The position numbers and the translations under genes are program-made. A stretch of 12,501 nt of DNA from Acidobacteriota bacterium. GTDB lineage: Bacteria > Acidobacteriota > Blastocatellia > Pyrinomonadales > Pyrinomonadaceae. A model generated the notes under the pieces. The model was not told where the DNA came from and made no database searches. It worked only from the letters and a program-made list of their open reading frames with translations. This document shows, piece by piece, positions 1-6,165 of this stretch. Location of the stretch: assembly GCA_013698055.1 (NCBI GenBank), contig JACCVS010000400.1, forward strand, positions 1-12,501. The letters run 5' to 3'. Position 1 is the first letter of the stretch, and each line of letters starts with the position of its first letter.

Positions 1-1454
1 CATCGGGTGAGACGTTTGAGAACGTCAACCCGGCGGACACGCGCGATCTGGTTGGCCGTTTCCCGCTCTCGAACAGAGAAGATGTGGACGCGGCTGTTGA
101 TGCGGCGCGCAACGCTTCTGATCGCTGGCGGCGCACGCCCGCGCCGCGTCGCGCGGAAATTCTTTTCCGTCTCGGCGAGATTCTGATTCGCAATAAGGAA
201 AGTTACAGTGCGGACATGACGCGCGAGATGGGCAAAGTCCTGAAAGAGACCGGCGGCGACGTTCAGGAGGCGATTGACTGCACCTACTACACTGCGGGCG
301 AGGGCCGCCGCCTTCACGGCTTCACCACACCCGCCGAGATGCCGGACAAGTTCGCGATGTGCGTGCGCCAGCCCGTGGGCTTGTGTGGATTGATTACGCC
401 CTGGAACTTTCCGATGGCGATTCCCTCCTGGAAACTGATTCCGGCGCTCGTCTGCGGCAACACGGTCGTCATCAAGCCTTCCGAAGACACTCCGCTCTCG
501 ACTTACAATCTGGTCAAAGCTTGCGAGGAAGCGGGTATTCCGCCGGGCGTCGTCAATCTCGTTACAGGCTATGGTGAGACAGCTGGCGCGGCCATCACTA
601 ATAATCCGGCGCTGCGCTTGATCTCATTTACGGGTTCGACTGAGACAGGGCGCATCATTGCGTCCGCGTGCGCCGAGAGAAACGCCATCTGCTCGCTTGA
701 GATGGGCGGCAAGAACGTCATCATCGTGATGGATGATGCCGACGTTGACCTCGCGGTCGAGGGCGCGGTCTGGGGAGCCTTCGGAACTTCCGGGCAACGC
801 TGCACGGCTTCATCGCGCATCGTCGTTCATAAAAAAGTCTACAAGCAGTTCTCAAAGAAACTCGTGGAGCGCGCTTCTCAACTTCGCGTCGGCAACGGCG
901 CAAACGCAAAGACGGAGATGGGGCCTGTCATCAACGCCGACGCGGTTCACAAGATTCTCGGATACATCGAAATCGGCCAGCGCGAAGATGGCGCGACGCT
1001 GGCGTGTGGCGGCAACAGGTTGACGAAAGGCGAGCACGCCAACGGCTACTTTATCGAGCCGACTGTTTTCACGGATGTCGCGCCCGACATGCGTATCGCG
1101 CAGGAGGAAATCTTCGGCCCCGTGACGGCTGTGATCCCGACAAGCTCGCTTGATGAAGCTGTTGAAATCGCCAACGGCGTGCGCTACGGATTGTCAGCGG
1201 CCATCTATACGCAGGATGTCAACCGAGCCTTTCGCGCGATGCAGGAAATGTACACCGGCATCTTCTACGTCAATTCTTCGACCATCGGCGCGGAAGTTCA
1301 TCTTCCCTTTGGCGGCACGAAAGCCACAGGCAACGGCCACCGCGAAGCGGGCACGCAAGTTCTGGACATTTTCACCGAATGGAAATCCGTTTATGTTGAC
1401 TACAGCGGCAAGCTGCAACGCGCACAGATTGATCTGGAAGAAAGTGCAGATTGA
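1..1454 (+). CDS. Aldehyde dehydrogenase family protein (5' end outside window)
   Basis: NAD(P)-dependent aldehyde dehydrogenase, oxidising an aldehyde or semialdehyde to the carboxylate. The frame is open from position 3 and already reads the family's N-terminal signature ([13 protein letters not shown]), so the true start lies upstream. The GTG at 84 is an internal valine codon. Visible landmarks are the TPWNFP segment, the cofactor-binding VIKPSEDTP and FTGSTETG segments, the general-base glutamate in LEMGGKN (codon 699-701) and the catalytic cysteine in GQRCTASSR (codon 801-803). EEIFGP and [17 protein letters not shown] follow near the C-terminus. Apart from the missing start the protein looks intact and of normal length. 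The substrate cannot be read from sequence; the motifs recall semialdehyde dehydrogenases of the ketoglutaric- or aminoadipate-semialdehyde kind. The alanine dehydrogenase 95 nt downstream on the same strand suggests a role in amino-acid breakdown, which is inference. Confidence 0.93.
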   Translation, partial: SGETFENVNPADTRDLVGRFPLSNREDVDAAVDAARNASDRWRRTPAPRRAEILFRLGEILIRNKESYSADMTREMGKVLKETGGDVQEAIDCTYYTAGEGRRLHGFTTPAEMPDKFAMCVRQPVGLCGLITPWNFPMAIPSWKLIPALVCGNTVVIKPSEDTPLSTYNLVKACEEAGIPPGVVNLVTGYGETAGAAITNNPALRLISFTGSTETGRIIASACAERNAICSLEMGGKNVIIVMDDADVDLAVEGAVWGAFGTSGQRCTASSRIVVHKKVYKQFSKKLVERASQLRVGNGANAKTEMGPVINADAVHKILGYIEIGQREDGATLACGGNRLTKGEHANGYFIEPTVFTDVAPDMRIAQEEIFGPVTAVIPTSSLDEAVEIANGVRYGLSAAIYTQDVNRAFRAMQEMYTGIFYVNSSTIGAEVHLPFGGTKATGNGHREAGTQVLDIFTEWKSVYVDYSGKLQRAQIDLEESAD

Positions 1455-1549
1455 CTGTTGCCGGAGAATCAGAGTAGAAGGTCACGGCCACGCTCATCGA
1501 ACGGATATTCAGCTTTTAACTCTTCCCGAGTGATTGGAGAAACAGCAAA

Positions 1550-2689
1550 GTGATAGTTGGACTGCCGAAGGAAATTAAAGACAACGAGTATCGTGTTGGC
1601 CTGACGCCTGCGGGCGTGCGCGCTCTGACGGATGCGAGACATAAGGTCGTCGTAGAACGAGGCGCGGGCGAAGGCTCAGGCTTCGAGGATGAGCTTTATG
1701 AGCGTGCTGGCGCGACCATTCTCGATTCGCCCGACGATGTGTGGGCTGAAGGCGAGATGGTCGTCAAGGTGAAAGAGCCGATTGCGCCCGAATACCCGCG
1801 GATGCGCGAGGGCCAGTTGCTTTTCACCTATCTGCACCTTGCGCCCGACCCAATGCAGACCGAGGCGCTTCTCAAGAACAAAGTGACGGGCATCGCCTAC
1901 GAAACCATCACCGACAGGAAGGGCACGCTGCCGCTGCTGACGCCGATGTCCGAAGTCGCCGGGCGCATGGCGATTCAGGTCGGCGCAACCTATCTTGAGA
2001 AGATGAACGGCGGGCGCGGCATTCTCTTGGGCGGAGTGCCGGGTGTGCCTGCGGCGCGCGTCGTCATCATCGGCGGCGGTGTGGTCGGCACAAACTCCGC
2101 GAAGATCGCCGTCGGCATGGGCGCGCACGTCACGATTATTGATAACAATCTCGACCGCCTGCGCGAGTTGGACGACATCTTCCTCTCGAAGATTTCGACA
2201 CTCGCGTCCAGCGCCTACATGATTCACGATGCTGTGTCGGAGGCCGATTTGATCGTCGGCGCAGTGCTGGTGCCTGGCGCGGCTGCGCCGAAACTCGTCA
2301 CGCGCGGGATGCTGAAGGATGTGCGGAAAGGCGCAGTCATCGTTGACGTGGCGGTTGATCAGGGCGGCTGTATTGAGACGACGCATCCGACCACGCACTC
2401 TAATCCGACTTACTACGTCGAAGATGTGCTTCACTACTGTGTGGCCAATATGCCCGGCGCAGTGCCGCGCACTTCGACCTTTGCCTTGACCAACGCGACG
2501 CTGCCCTATGCCCTGAAACTTGCAAACAAAGGTTTCATAGATGCTATCTCCAGCGATCCGGGACTAAAGGAGGGCGTCAACACCTACGCAGGACACCTGA
2601 CCTACGAAGCCGTCGCTGTCGCGCAGGCAATCACCTACACCCCGCTTGACGAAATGCTCGGTACTACAACGGCGAAGACGACGGCGTAA
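1550..2689 (+). CDS. ald: Alanine dehydrogenase
   Basis: Catalyses the reversible NAD-dependent oxidative deamination of L-alanine to pyruvate and ammonium in the cytoplasm. At 379 residues it has the usual family length. It starts with [20 protein letters not shown], the classic N-terminus with substrate-binding Arg15. Lys75 (in KVKEP), His96 (in YLHLAPD) and Asp270 (in VDVAVDQGG) fall at the positions known to be catalytic in characterised Ald enzymes. The Rossmann nucleotide-binding segment [13 protein letters not shown] lies around residues 173-185. The start is a GTG at 1550, supported by GGAGA at 1536-1540 with a 9-nt spacer and by homology beginning exactly there. It follows the aldehyde dehydrogenase by 95 nt on the same strand and is probably co-transcribed. 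A plausible joint role is recycling the alanine made by an omega-amino-acid:pyruvate transaminase while the dehydrogenase oxidises the semialdehyde; no transaminase is in the window, so this is inference. Confidence 0.97.
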   Translation: MIVGLPKEIKDNEYRVGLTPAGVRALTDARHKVVVERGAGEGSGFEDELYERAGATILDSPDDVWAEGEMVVKVKEPIAPEYPRMREGQLLFTYLHLAPDPMQTEALLKNKVTGIAYETITDRKGTLPLLTPMSEVAGRMAIQVGATYLEKMNGGRGILLGGVPGVPAARVVIIGGGVVGTNSAKIAVGMGAHVTIIDNNLDRLRELDDIFLSKISTLASSAYMIHDAVSEADLIVGAVLVPGAAAPKLVTRGMLKDVRKGAVIVDVAVDQGGCIETTHPTTHSNPTYYVEDVLHYCVANMPGAVPRTSTFALTNATLPYALKLANKGFIDAISSDPGLKEGVNTYAGHLTYEAVAVAQAITYTPLDEMLGTTTAKTTA

Positions 2690-2699
2690 GAAAAAATAG

Positions 2700-2764
2700 A
2701 GTCTAAAGTCCAATGTCCAAAATCAACAAACAGGTTGTTGATTTTGGACATTGGACTTTAGACT
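2700..2764. repeat. Perfect 30-bp inverted repeat made of 7-nt units, between convergent genes
   Basis: Arms 2700-2729 and 2735-2764 are exactly complementary over 30 bp with a 5-nt loop (ACAGG). Each arm is itself a degenerate heptamer array: the left arm reads AGTCTAA, AGTCCAA, TGTCCAA, AATCAAC. It starts 10 nt after the ald stop and ends 35 nt before the stop of the convergent response regulator, so it could terminate both transcripts. On the minus strand the stem is followed after a few bases by a run of six T (2691-2696 read in reverse); on the plus strand only loosely T-rich sequence follows. The perfect long stem and the 7-nt periodicity go beyond an ordinary terminator and suggest a repeat family. 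Confidence 0.85.
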
Positions 2765-2799
2765 TATCCAGTTCTTCTCTTTTGCCTGTTTACTTTTGA

Positions 2800-3243
2800 T
2801 TACGCGGCTTTCAATAGCAGGCGAGCCAAACAGCCTGTGAGTTCTTCCGGGCGCACGGGCTTGGCGAGATAGAAGTCGGGGCGGTCGTTCATCTCATGCG
2901 CGGCATCTGAGTGCTCAAAGCCGCTCAGGAGAATGACGGGCAGGCGAGAGAGTTTCGGATGATGCCGGAGAAATCTGCAAAGCTCATAGCCGTTCAAATG
3001 CGGCATGATCGCATCCGTAACGACGGCATCTATACTGGAAGTGAGAGCAGCCTTCATCGCTTCGAGGCCGTCTGCGGCGGCGACGACGCTATATCCTGCG
3101 CGCTGTAGAATTACTTCGAGATAGCGGCGAATGGAGCGGTCGTCTTCGACAATCAGAATCGTGCCGAGCACGGCGTGCGTCATTGAAATTGGGAGAGTGA
3201 TTGGTGCGCCGCTTGGGGCGGTGACTTCTTCCGATGTATTCAT
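2800..3243 (-). CDS. Stand-alone response regulator (CheY-like receiver)
   Basis: A phosphoacceptor protein of a two-component system with a receiver domain only and no DNA-binding or enzymatic output domain. Counting from the ATG at 3243, the domain spans about residues 27-145: acidic pair Asp34/Asp35 in ILIVEDD, phosphoacceptor Asp77 in VVTDAIMP, Ser107 in ILLSG and the conserved Lys128 in LAKPVRPEE. The first 25 or so residues look like a low-complexity extension. The start is uncertain. A GTG at 3264 adds seven residues, an ATG at 3183 would begin just before the domain, and none has a convincing ribosome-binding site. No histidine kinase lies in the window, so the partner is unknown. It is convergent with ald and divergent from the DUF512 gene. 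It probably acts by protein-protein contact, as single-domain receivers usually do. Confidence 0.9.
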   Translation of the reverse strand: MNTSEEVTAPSGAPITLPISMTHAVLGTILIVEDDRSIRRYLEVILQRAGYSVVAAADGLEAMKAALTSSIDAVVTDAIMPHLNGYELCRFLRHHPKLSRLPVILLSGFEHSDAAHEMNDRPDFYLAKPVRPEELTGCLARLLLKAA

Positions 3244-3728
3244 CTTGAGATGGTCTGACCTCACTGAGCTGAGCGGGCTTTCTTGCGAGGTGCCGCACGA
3301 ATCTCCACAGCAAGCATTGTGCCTCTGTTAGGACAAAAGCTCTCGGGAATGATTCGATGTGCCAGCTAACTTCGCTCCCGTGGTTGGATAAGCTATGGCA
3401 TTTGAACGAGATATAATTTTATTAATTGGGAGAGAATATCTTTGGATGGATGACGACAACGGTTCGTGTCAGCCAAAATCAGATTAAATTAGTTCACGCT
3501 GACCTGTCAACAACTATCATTTTGACAAGGATGACCAGTCAAAGTGCCGCATCATTCGCGGCGTTTTGCCCGGACGAGTCATACCAACTCAACAAAACAA
3601 AGCCGCTTTGTTATACTGGCGTTTTCGCTCAACAGCCTTTGAAACGGCTGTTGCAGGCAGTACAGACCGGAGACAGGATTTCAGAGCCATCCGGCGTTAG
3701 CTGAACCGGAAGTAGAATAGGATTTTTC
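3244..3728. other. Gap between divergent genes; no gene supported
   Basis: This 485-nt stretch separates the minus-strand response regulator from the plus-strand DUF512 gene and should carry both promoters. A TATAAT hexamer occurs at 3412-3417 but no fitting -35 element stands at normal spacing. An inverted repeat TGTCAA-N11-TTGACA spans 3505-3527 and could be an operator, but it is short. An 8-bp hairpin (CAACAGCC at 3630-3637 with GGCTGTTG at 3646-3653, 8-nt loop) sits in the probable leader of the DUF512 gene and has no T tract. An open frame of 92 codons from a TTG at 3426 has no recognisable domain or ribosome-binding site, so I do not call it a gene. Confidence 0.5.
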
Positions 3729-5090
3729 ATGTACGAGTTTGCCGTCGCCCCAGCCGTCACACAGATCAGACGCCGGGGCGTAGAAATCACGGACGTTGCG
3801 CCTGAGAGCCTCGCCGCCGATTGGGATTTGGAAGCGGGCGACCGCATCATCAAAGTCAACGGGCGCGTTGTGCGCGACTATCTGGACTTTCGCTTCCAGA
3901 CGGGCGGCGAAACGGAGATCGTTTTTGAAGTTCGCAAAAAGAGCGGCGAAGAGTGGGAACTGGATGTTGAGCGCGACGAGGGCGAGGATTTCGGTCTCGG
4001 CTTCGAGCAGATCGTTCCACGGCAGTGCGCTAACGAATGCATCTTCTGTTTCTGCAAAGGCAATCCCGAAACGGCACGCCCATCGCTTTTTATCCGTGAT
4101 GAAGACATCCGCCTCTCTTTCCTCAACGGCAACTACACGACGCTCACCTCGATCACCGAAGATGAGATGAGCCGCATCATCGAGCAGCGTCTCTCGCCGC
4201 AGTACGTCTCCGTTCATGCGACCGACCTTGATGTTCGCGCTCGCCTGCTGGGCGTGGATCGCCAGCGCGCAGACATCTCTGGGAAGGTGAAGCGGATGCT
4301 CGGCGCGGGGATAGAGATTCACGCACAGGTCGTGCTGTGTCCTGAAATCAACGACGGCGAAATTTTAGAGCGCACTATTCGTGATCTCGCCGCGCTTCAC
4401 CCACAGGTCAAGAGCGTGGCGATTGTTCCGTTGGGACTGACGCGCTACAACACGGACGAGCGGCTGACGCCCGTCACGCCTGAGTTCTGCCGCCGCACGA
4501 TCAGCGAGGTCATTCCGCTTCAACGCGAGTTTCGTAAAACTTTGGGCACGACCTTCGCCTTTCTCGGCGATGAGATTTACCTGCGCGCAGGTAAAGGCAT
4601 CCCCACGCGCCGCCACTACGGCGATTACCCGCAGATCGAAGACGGCATCGGGATGGTTCGTTCTTTCGATAATGATTTTCAGAAGCTCTTGCGCAGGCTC
4701 GAACGCAATCCGCCGAAAAATCCTGCGCGCCTTCATGGAACGATGATGACGGGAATGCTCTTCGCTCCTGTGCTAAAGAAGTTGGTTGAGAATTTGAACG
4801 CGCGCACGGGCACGCGCCTGCATGTCTTGGGAGTCGAGAATCGTTACTTCGGCGGCGATGTCTCTGTGGCCGGGCTTCTCACCGCAGAATGCTACACGGC
4901 AGCGCGTGAACTTGTGCGGGGCAAGTTCGTTATCATTCCCGGCTCATCACTGAAGAGCGGCGAGGCCGTCATGCTCGACGGCACGACGCTCAATGACTTC
5001 GAGCGGCAGATCAATCTCCCCATCTACGCGCTGGACTTCGCATCATTCGCTCGAATGCTTGAAAAGCAGATGCCGGATGCTGGATGTTAG
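3729..5090 (+). CDS. PDZ-radical SAM-DUF512 protein of unknown function
   Basis: Belongs to the DUF512 family of putative radical SAM proteins, conserved in many bacteria but without an established reaction. A PDZ-like domain fills about residues 11-80 (AGDRIIKVNGRVV). The cysteine motif C100-x3-C104-x2-C107 (QCANECIFCF) would bind a 4Fe-4S cluster. The family signatures RLSFLNGNYTTLT and, in the C-terminal DUF512 part, GTMMTGMLFAP, VENRYFGGDVSVAGLLTAE and PGSSLKSGEAVMLDGTT follow. At 453 residues it has the family's normal length. The ATG at 3729 is supported by AGGA (3719-3722) with a 6-nt spacer and by the N-terminal domain. An extra cysteine (Cys109) follows the motif where relatives, as I remember them, have an IDQLPKG-like stretch. 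The last codons, including the TAG stop, lie inside a heptamer hairpin array. The methyltransferase 55 nt downstream may be co-transcribed. Confidence 0.9.
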   Translation: MYEFAVAPAVTQIRRRGVEITDVAPESLAADWDLEAGDRIIKVNGRVVRDYLDFRFQTGGETEIVFEVRKKSGEEWELDVERDEGEDFGLGFEQIVPRQCANECIFCFCKGNPETARPSLFIRDEDIRLSFLNGNYTTLTSITEDEMSRIIEQRLSPQYVSVHATDLDVRARLLGVDRQRADISGKVKRMLGAGIEIHAQVVLCPEINDGEILERTIRDLAALHPQVKSVAIVPLGLTRYNTDERLTPVTPEFCRRTISEVIPLQREFRKTLGTTFAFLGDEIYLRAGKGIPTRRHYGDYPQIEDGIGMVRSFDNDFQKLLRRLERNPPKNPARLHGTMMTGMLFAPVLKKLVENLNARTGTRLHVLGVENRYFGGDVSVAGLLTAECYTAARELVRGKFVIIPGSSLKSGEAVMLDGTTLNDFERQINLPIYALDFASFARMLEKQMPDAGC

Positions 5091-5145
5091 ATGTCAGTGA
5101 AAAACTGAAAACTAGCATCTGACATCTGACATCTGACATCTATCC
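5075..5145. repeat. Heptamer hairpin array spanning a stop codon and reaching the next start codon
   Basis: The right half holds three perfect tandem CATCTGA units (5116-5136) plus a degenerate fourth (5137-5143). The left half reads GGATGCT, GGATGTT, AGATGTC from 5075, again with 7-nt period and complementary to the right half. As RNA, 5082-5097 can pair with 5119-5134 or with 5126-5141 over 16 bp including two G-U pairs, so the hairpin can slip by one unit. The left half encodes the last residues and stop (5088-5090) of the DUF512 gene. The right half ends 2 nt before the methyltransferase ATG at 5146, where a Shine-Dalgarno sequence would be expected. Confidence 0.8.
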
Positions 5146-5754
5146 ATGAGTCAATCGAAAACGAAAGCCGATCAGGTTGCAGAATCTGAAGGTAAGAAAA
5201 TTCTCGATGTCGGCTGCGGAAGCAACAAGTATCCGGGCGCTATCGGCATAGACTTCAACCCGCGCACAGATGCCGATGTCATCCATGATCTCGGCGTCGT
5301 GCCGTATCCTTTCCCCGACAACGAATTCGATGAAATCATCAGCCGTCATGTCATCGAGCATGTGCCGGATGTGATGGCCTTCGTCTCCGAGTTGCATCGC
5401 ATAACCAAGCCCGGCGGGCGAATCAAAATCGTCACGCCTCACTACACCAACCCCGATTGGGCAACCGATCCGACCCACCGCAATCACTTCAACAGCTACA
5501 CGTTCAATTGCTTCATGCAGGATCGCAGGCTCTTTCCCTTCTACACGGATGTTGAGTTGAAGCCGATTCGCATTTACGTCTCGCTGGCGAATTTGTGGCG
5601 TGCGCTGGGGTTCGAGTTCATCACCAACCTGGATCAGCGCTCGCCGTCGTTCAGGTTCACGCGCAAGTTCTGGGAGTTTTATCTCTCCTATATTTTTCGC
5701 GGTAAGGAACTGCACTTTGAGTTCGAGGTCGTGAAGAAAAGCCCCGGCGAGTAG
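5146..5754 (+). CDS. Class I SAM-dependent methyltransferase
   Basis: A small methyltransferase of the Methyltransf_11 type, 202 residues, presumably cytosolic. Motif I is ILDVGCGSNKYPG (residues 19-31), followed by the ribose-binding acidic residue in GIDFN (34-38). YPFPDNEFDEI (54-64) and HVIEHVPD (68-75) are typical of the group, then LHRITKPGGRIKIVTPHY (83-100). The segment with TDPTHRNHFNSYTF (108-120) recalls methyltransferases found in polysaccharide or cell-surface gene sets, but the substrate is unknown. The ATG at 5146 is the only reasonable start, since motif I begins 18 codons later and no other ATG, GTG or TTG lies between. It has no Shine-Dalgarno sequence; the upstream bases are the CATCTGA repeat. 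Translation may depend on coupling to the upstream gene or on leaderless-like initiation, which is inference. An open frame runs across the opposite strand but shows no family. Confidence 0.9.
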   Translation: MSQSKTKADQVAESEGKKILDVGCGSNKYPGAIGIDFNPRTDADVIHDLGVVPYPFPDNEFDEIISRHVIEHVPDVMAFVSELHRITKPGGRIKIVTPHYTNPDWATDPTHRNHFNSYTFNCFMQDRRLFPFYTDVELKPIRIYVSLANLWRALGFEFITNLDQRSPSFRFTRKFWEFYLSYIFRGKELHFEFEVVKKSPGE

Positions 5755-5791
5755 AATCACGCTCCGGCGGACGACCCTTTGTTCACGGGCA

Positions 5792-5848
5792 ATGGAGCTA
5801 TCCAGCCAAGCCTTTAAAAGGATAGAGTTCCATCGTTTTTCGCTTTTG
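5792..5848 (+). terminator. Probable terminator of the methyltransferase gene
   Basis: ATGGA (5792-5796) pairs with TCCAT (5829-5833) and CTATCC (5798-5803) with GGATAG (5820-5825), giving an interrupted 11-bp stem with a 16-nt loop. T-rich sequence follows at once (CGTTTTTCGCTTTTG). It lies 38 nt after the methyltransferase stop. The large loop and the internal bulge make it weaker than the other terminators here. Confidence 0.45.
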
Positions 5849-6165
5849 TTGCGCCCCGGCTTCCTCAAACAATTCCATAAAATTGGACGGGCGATTTGAA
5901 TTTTCGGATTTCGCTCAACAAACAGGCGGTTAATGCCAATAAAAAGCCATTATCCAGGCGACTTGTTGGCGCTGGAATAGCTTTTGCTGGCAGGAGTTTC
6001 ACGGTAATAAACCCCCTATGTCCTTTTCGTTAGAATTCATCTCGCAGGCGCGCATCAAATTTTGCAGAATATGTATCCCTCACAACCTTCAAACCGCAGC
6101 AATCACAATTTTCTGGCGATGTGGTTTGTTATTCAATTCTGAGAACTGCCAGTAAGGAGAATAAT
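5849..6165. other. Leader and upstream region of the Oar-like receptor; no gene seen
   Basis: About 317 nt without a credible coding frame. It is more AT-rich than its neighbours and presumably holds the receptor's promoter. Candidate hexamers are TTGCTG (5984-5989) with TAATAA (6005-6010), at only 15-nt spacing, and an isolated TAGAAT at 6031-6036. I would not defend either as a promoter. No riboswitch-like structure is recognised. Confidence 0.4.
6154..6160 (+). promoter_or_regulatory. Ribosome-binding site that fixes the receptor start
   Basis: AAGGAGA stands 5 nt before the ATG at 6166. It decides against the GTG at 6121, which opens the same frame 15 codons earlier but has no such site and would put a non-hydrophobic stretch before the signal peptide. 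Confidence 0.8.

Noticed and set aside
84..86. GTG at 84 as the start of the aldehyde dehydrogenase
   Set aside because: The frame upstream encodes the conserved family N-terminus, so the gene begins before the window.
1676..2434. 252-codon open frame antisense to ald
   Set aside because: It lies wholly inside ald, shows no domain and has a composition rich in His, Arg and Asp that is typical of a mirror of a codon-biased gene.
2700..2764. CRISPR-like or attachment-site reading of the heptamer hairpins
   Set aside because: There are no spacers, repeats of about 30 nt are not separated by unique sequence, and no integrase or cas gene is present.
3426..3704. 92-codon plus-strand open frame in the divergent gap
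   Set aside because: TTG start, no ribosome-binding site and no recognisable domain. The TATAAT just upstream lacks a -35 partner.
3681..4322. 213-codon open frame antisense to the DUF512 gene
   Set aside because: It overlaps the PDZ and cysteine-motif region of a well-supported gene and has no recognisable domain.
5140..5868. 242-codon open frame antisense to the methyltransferase
   Set aside because: The plus-strand frame has unmistakable methyltransferase motifs. The antisense product shows no family and its frame ends in the heptamer array.
6121..6165. GTG at 6121 as the receptor start
   Set aside because: The ATG at 6166 has AAGGAGA at ideal distance and directly begins a normal signal peptide; the 15 extra residues would precede it.
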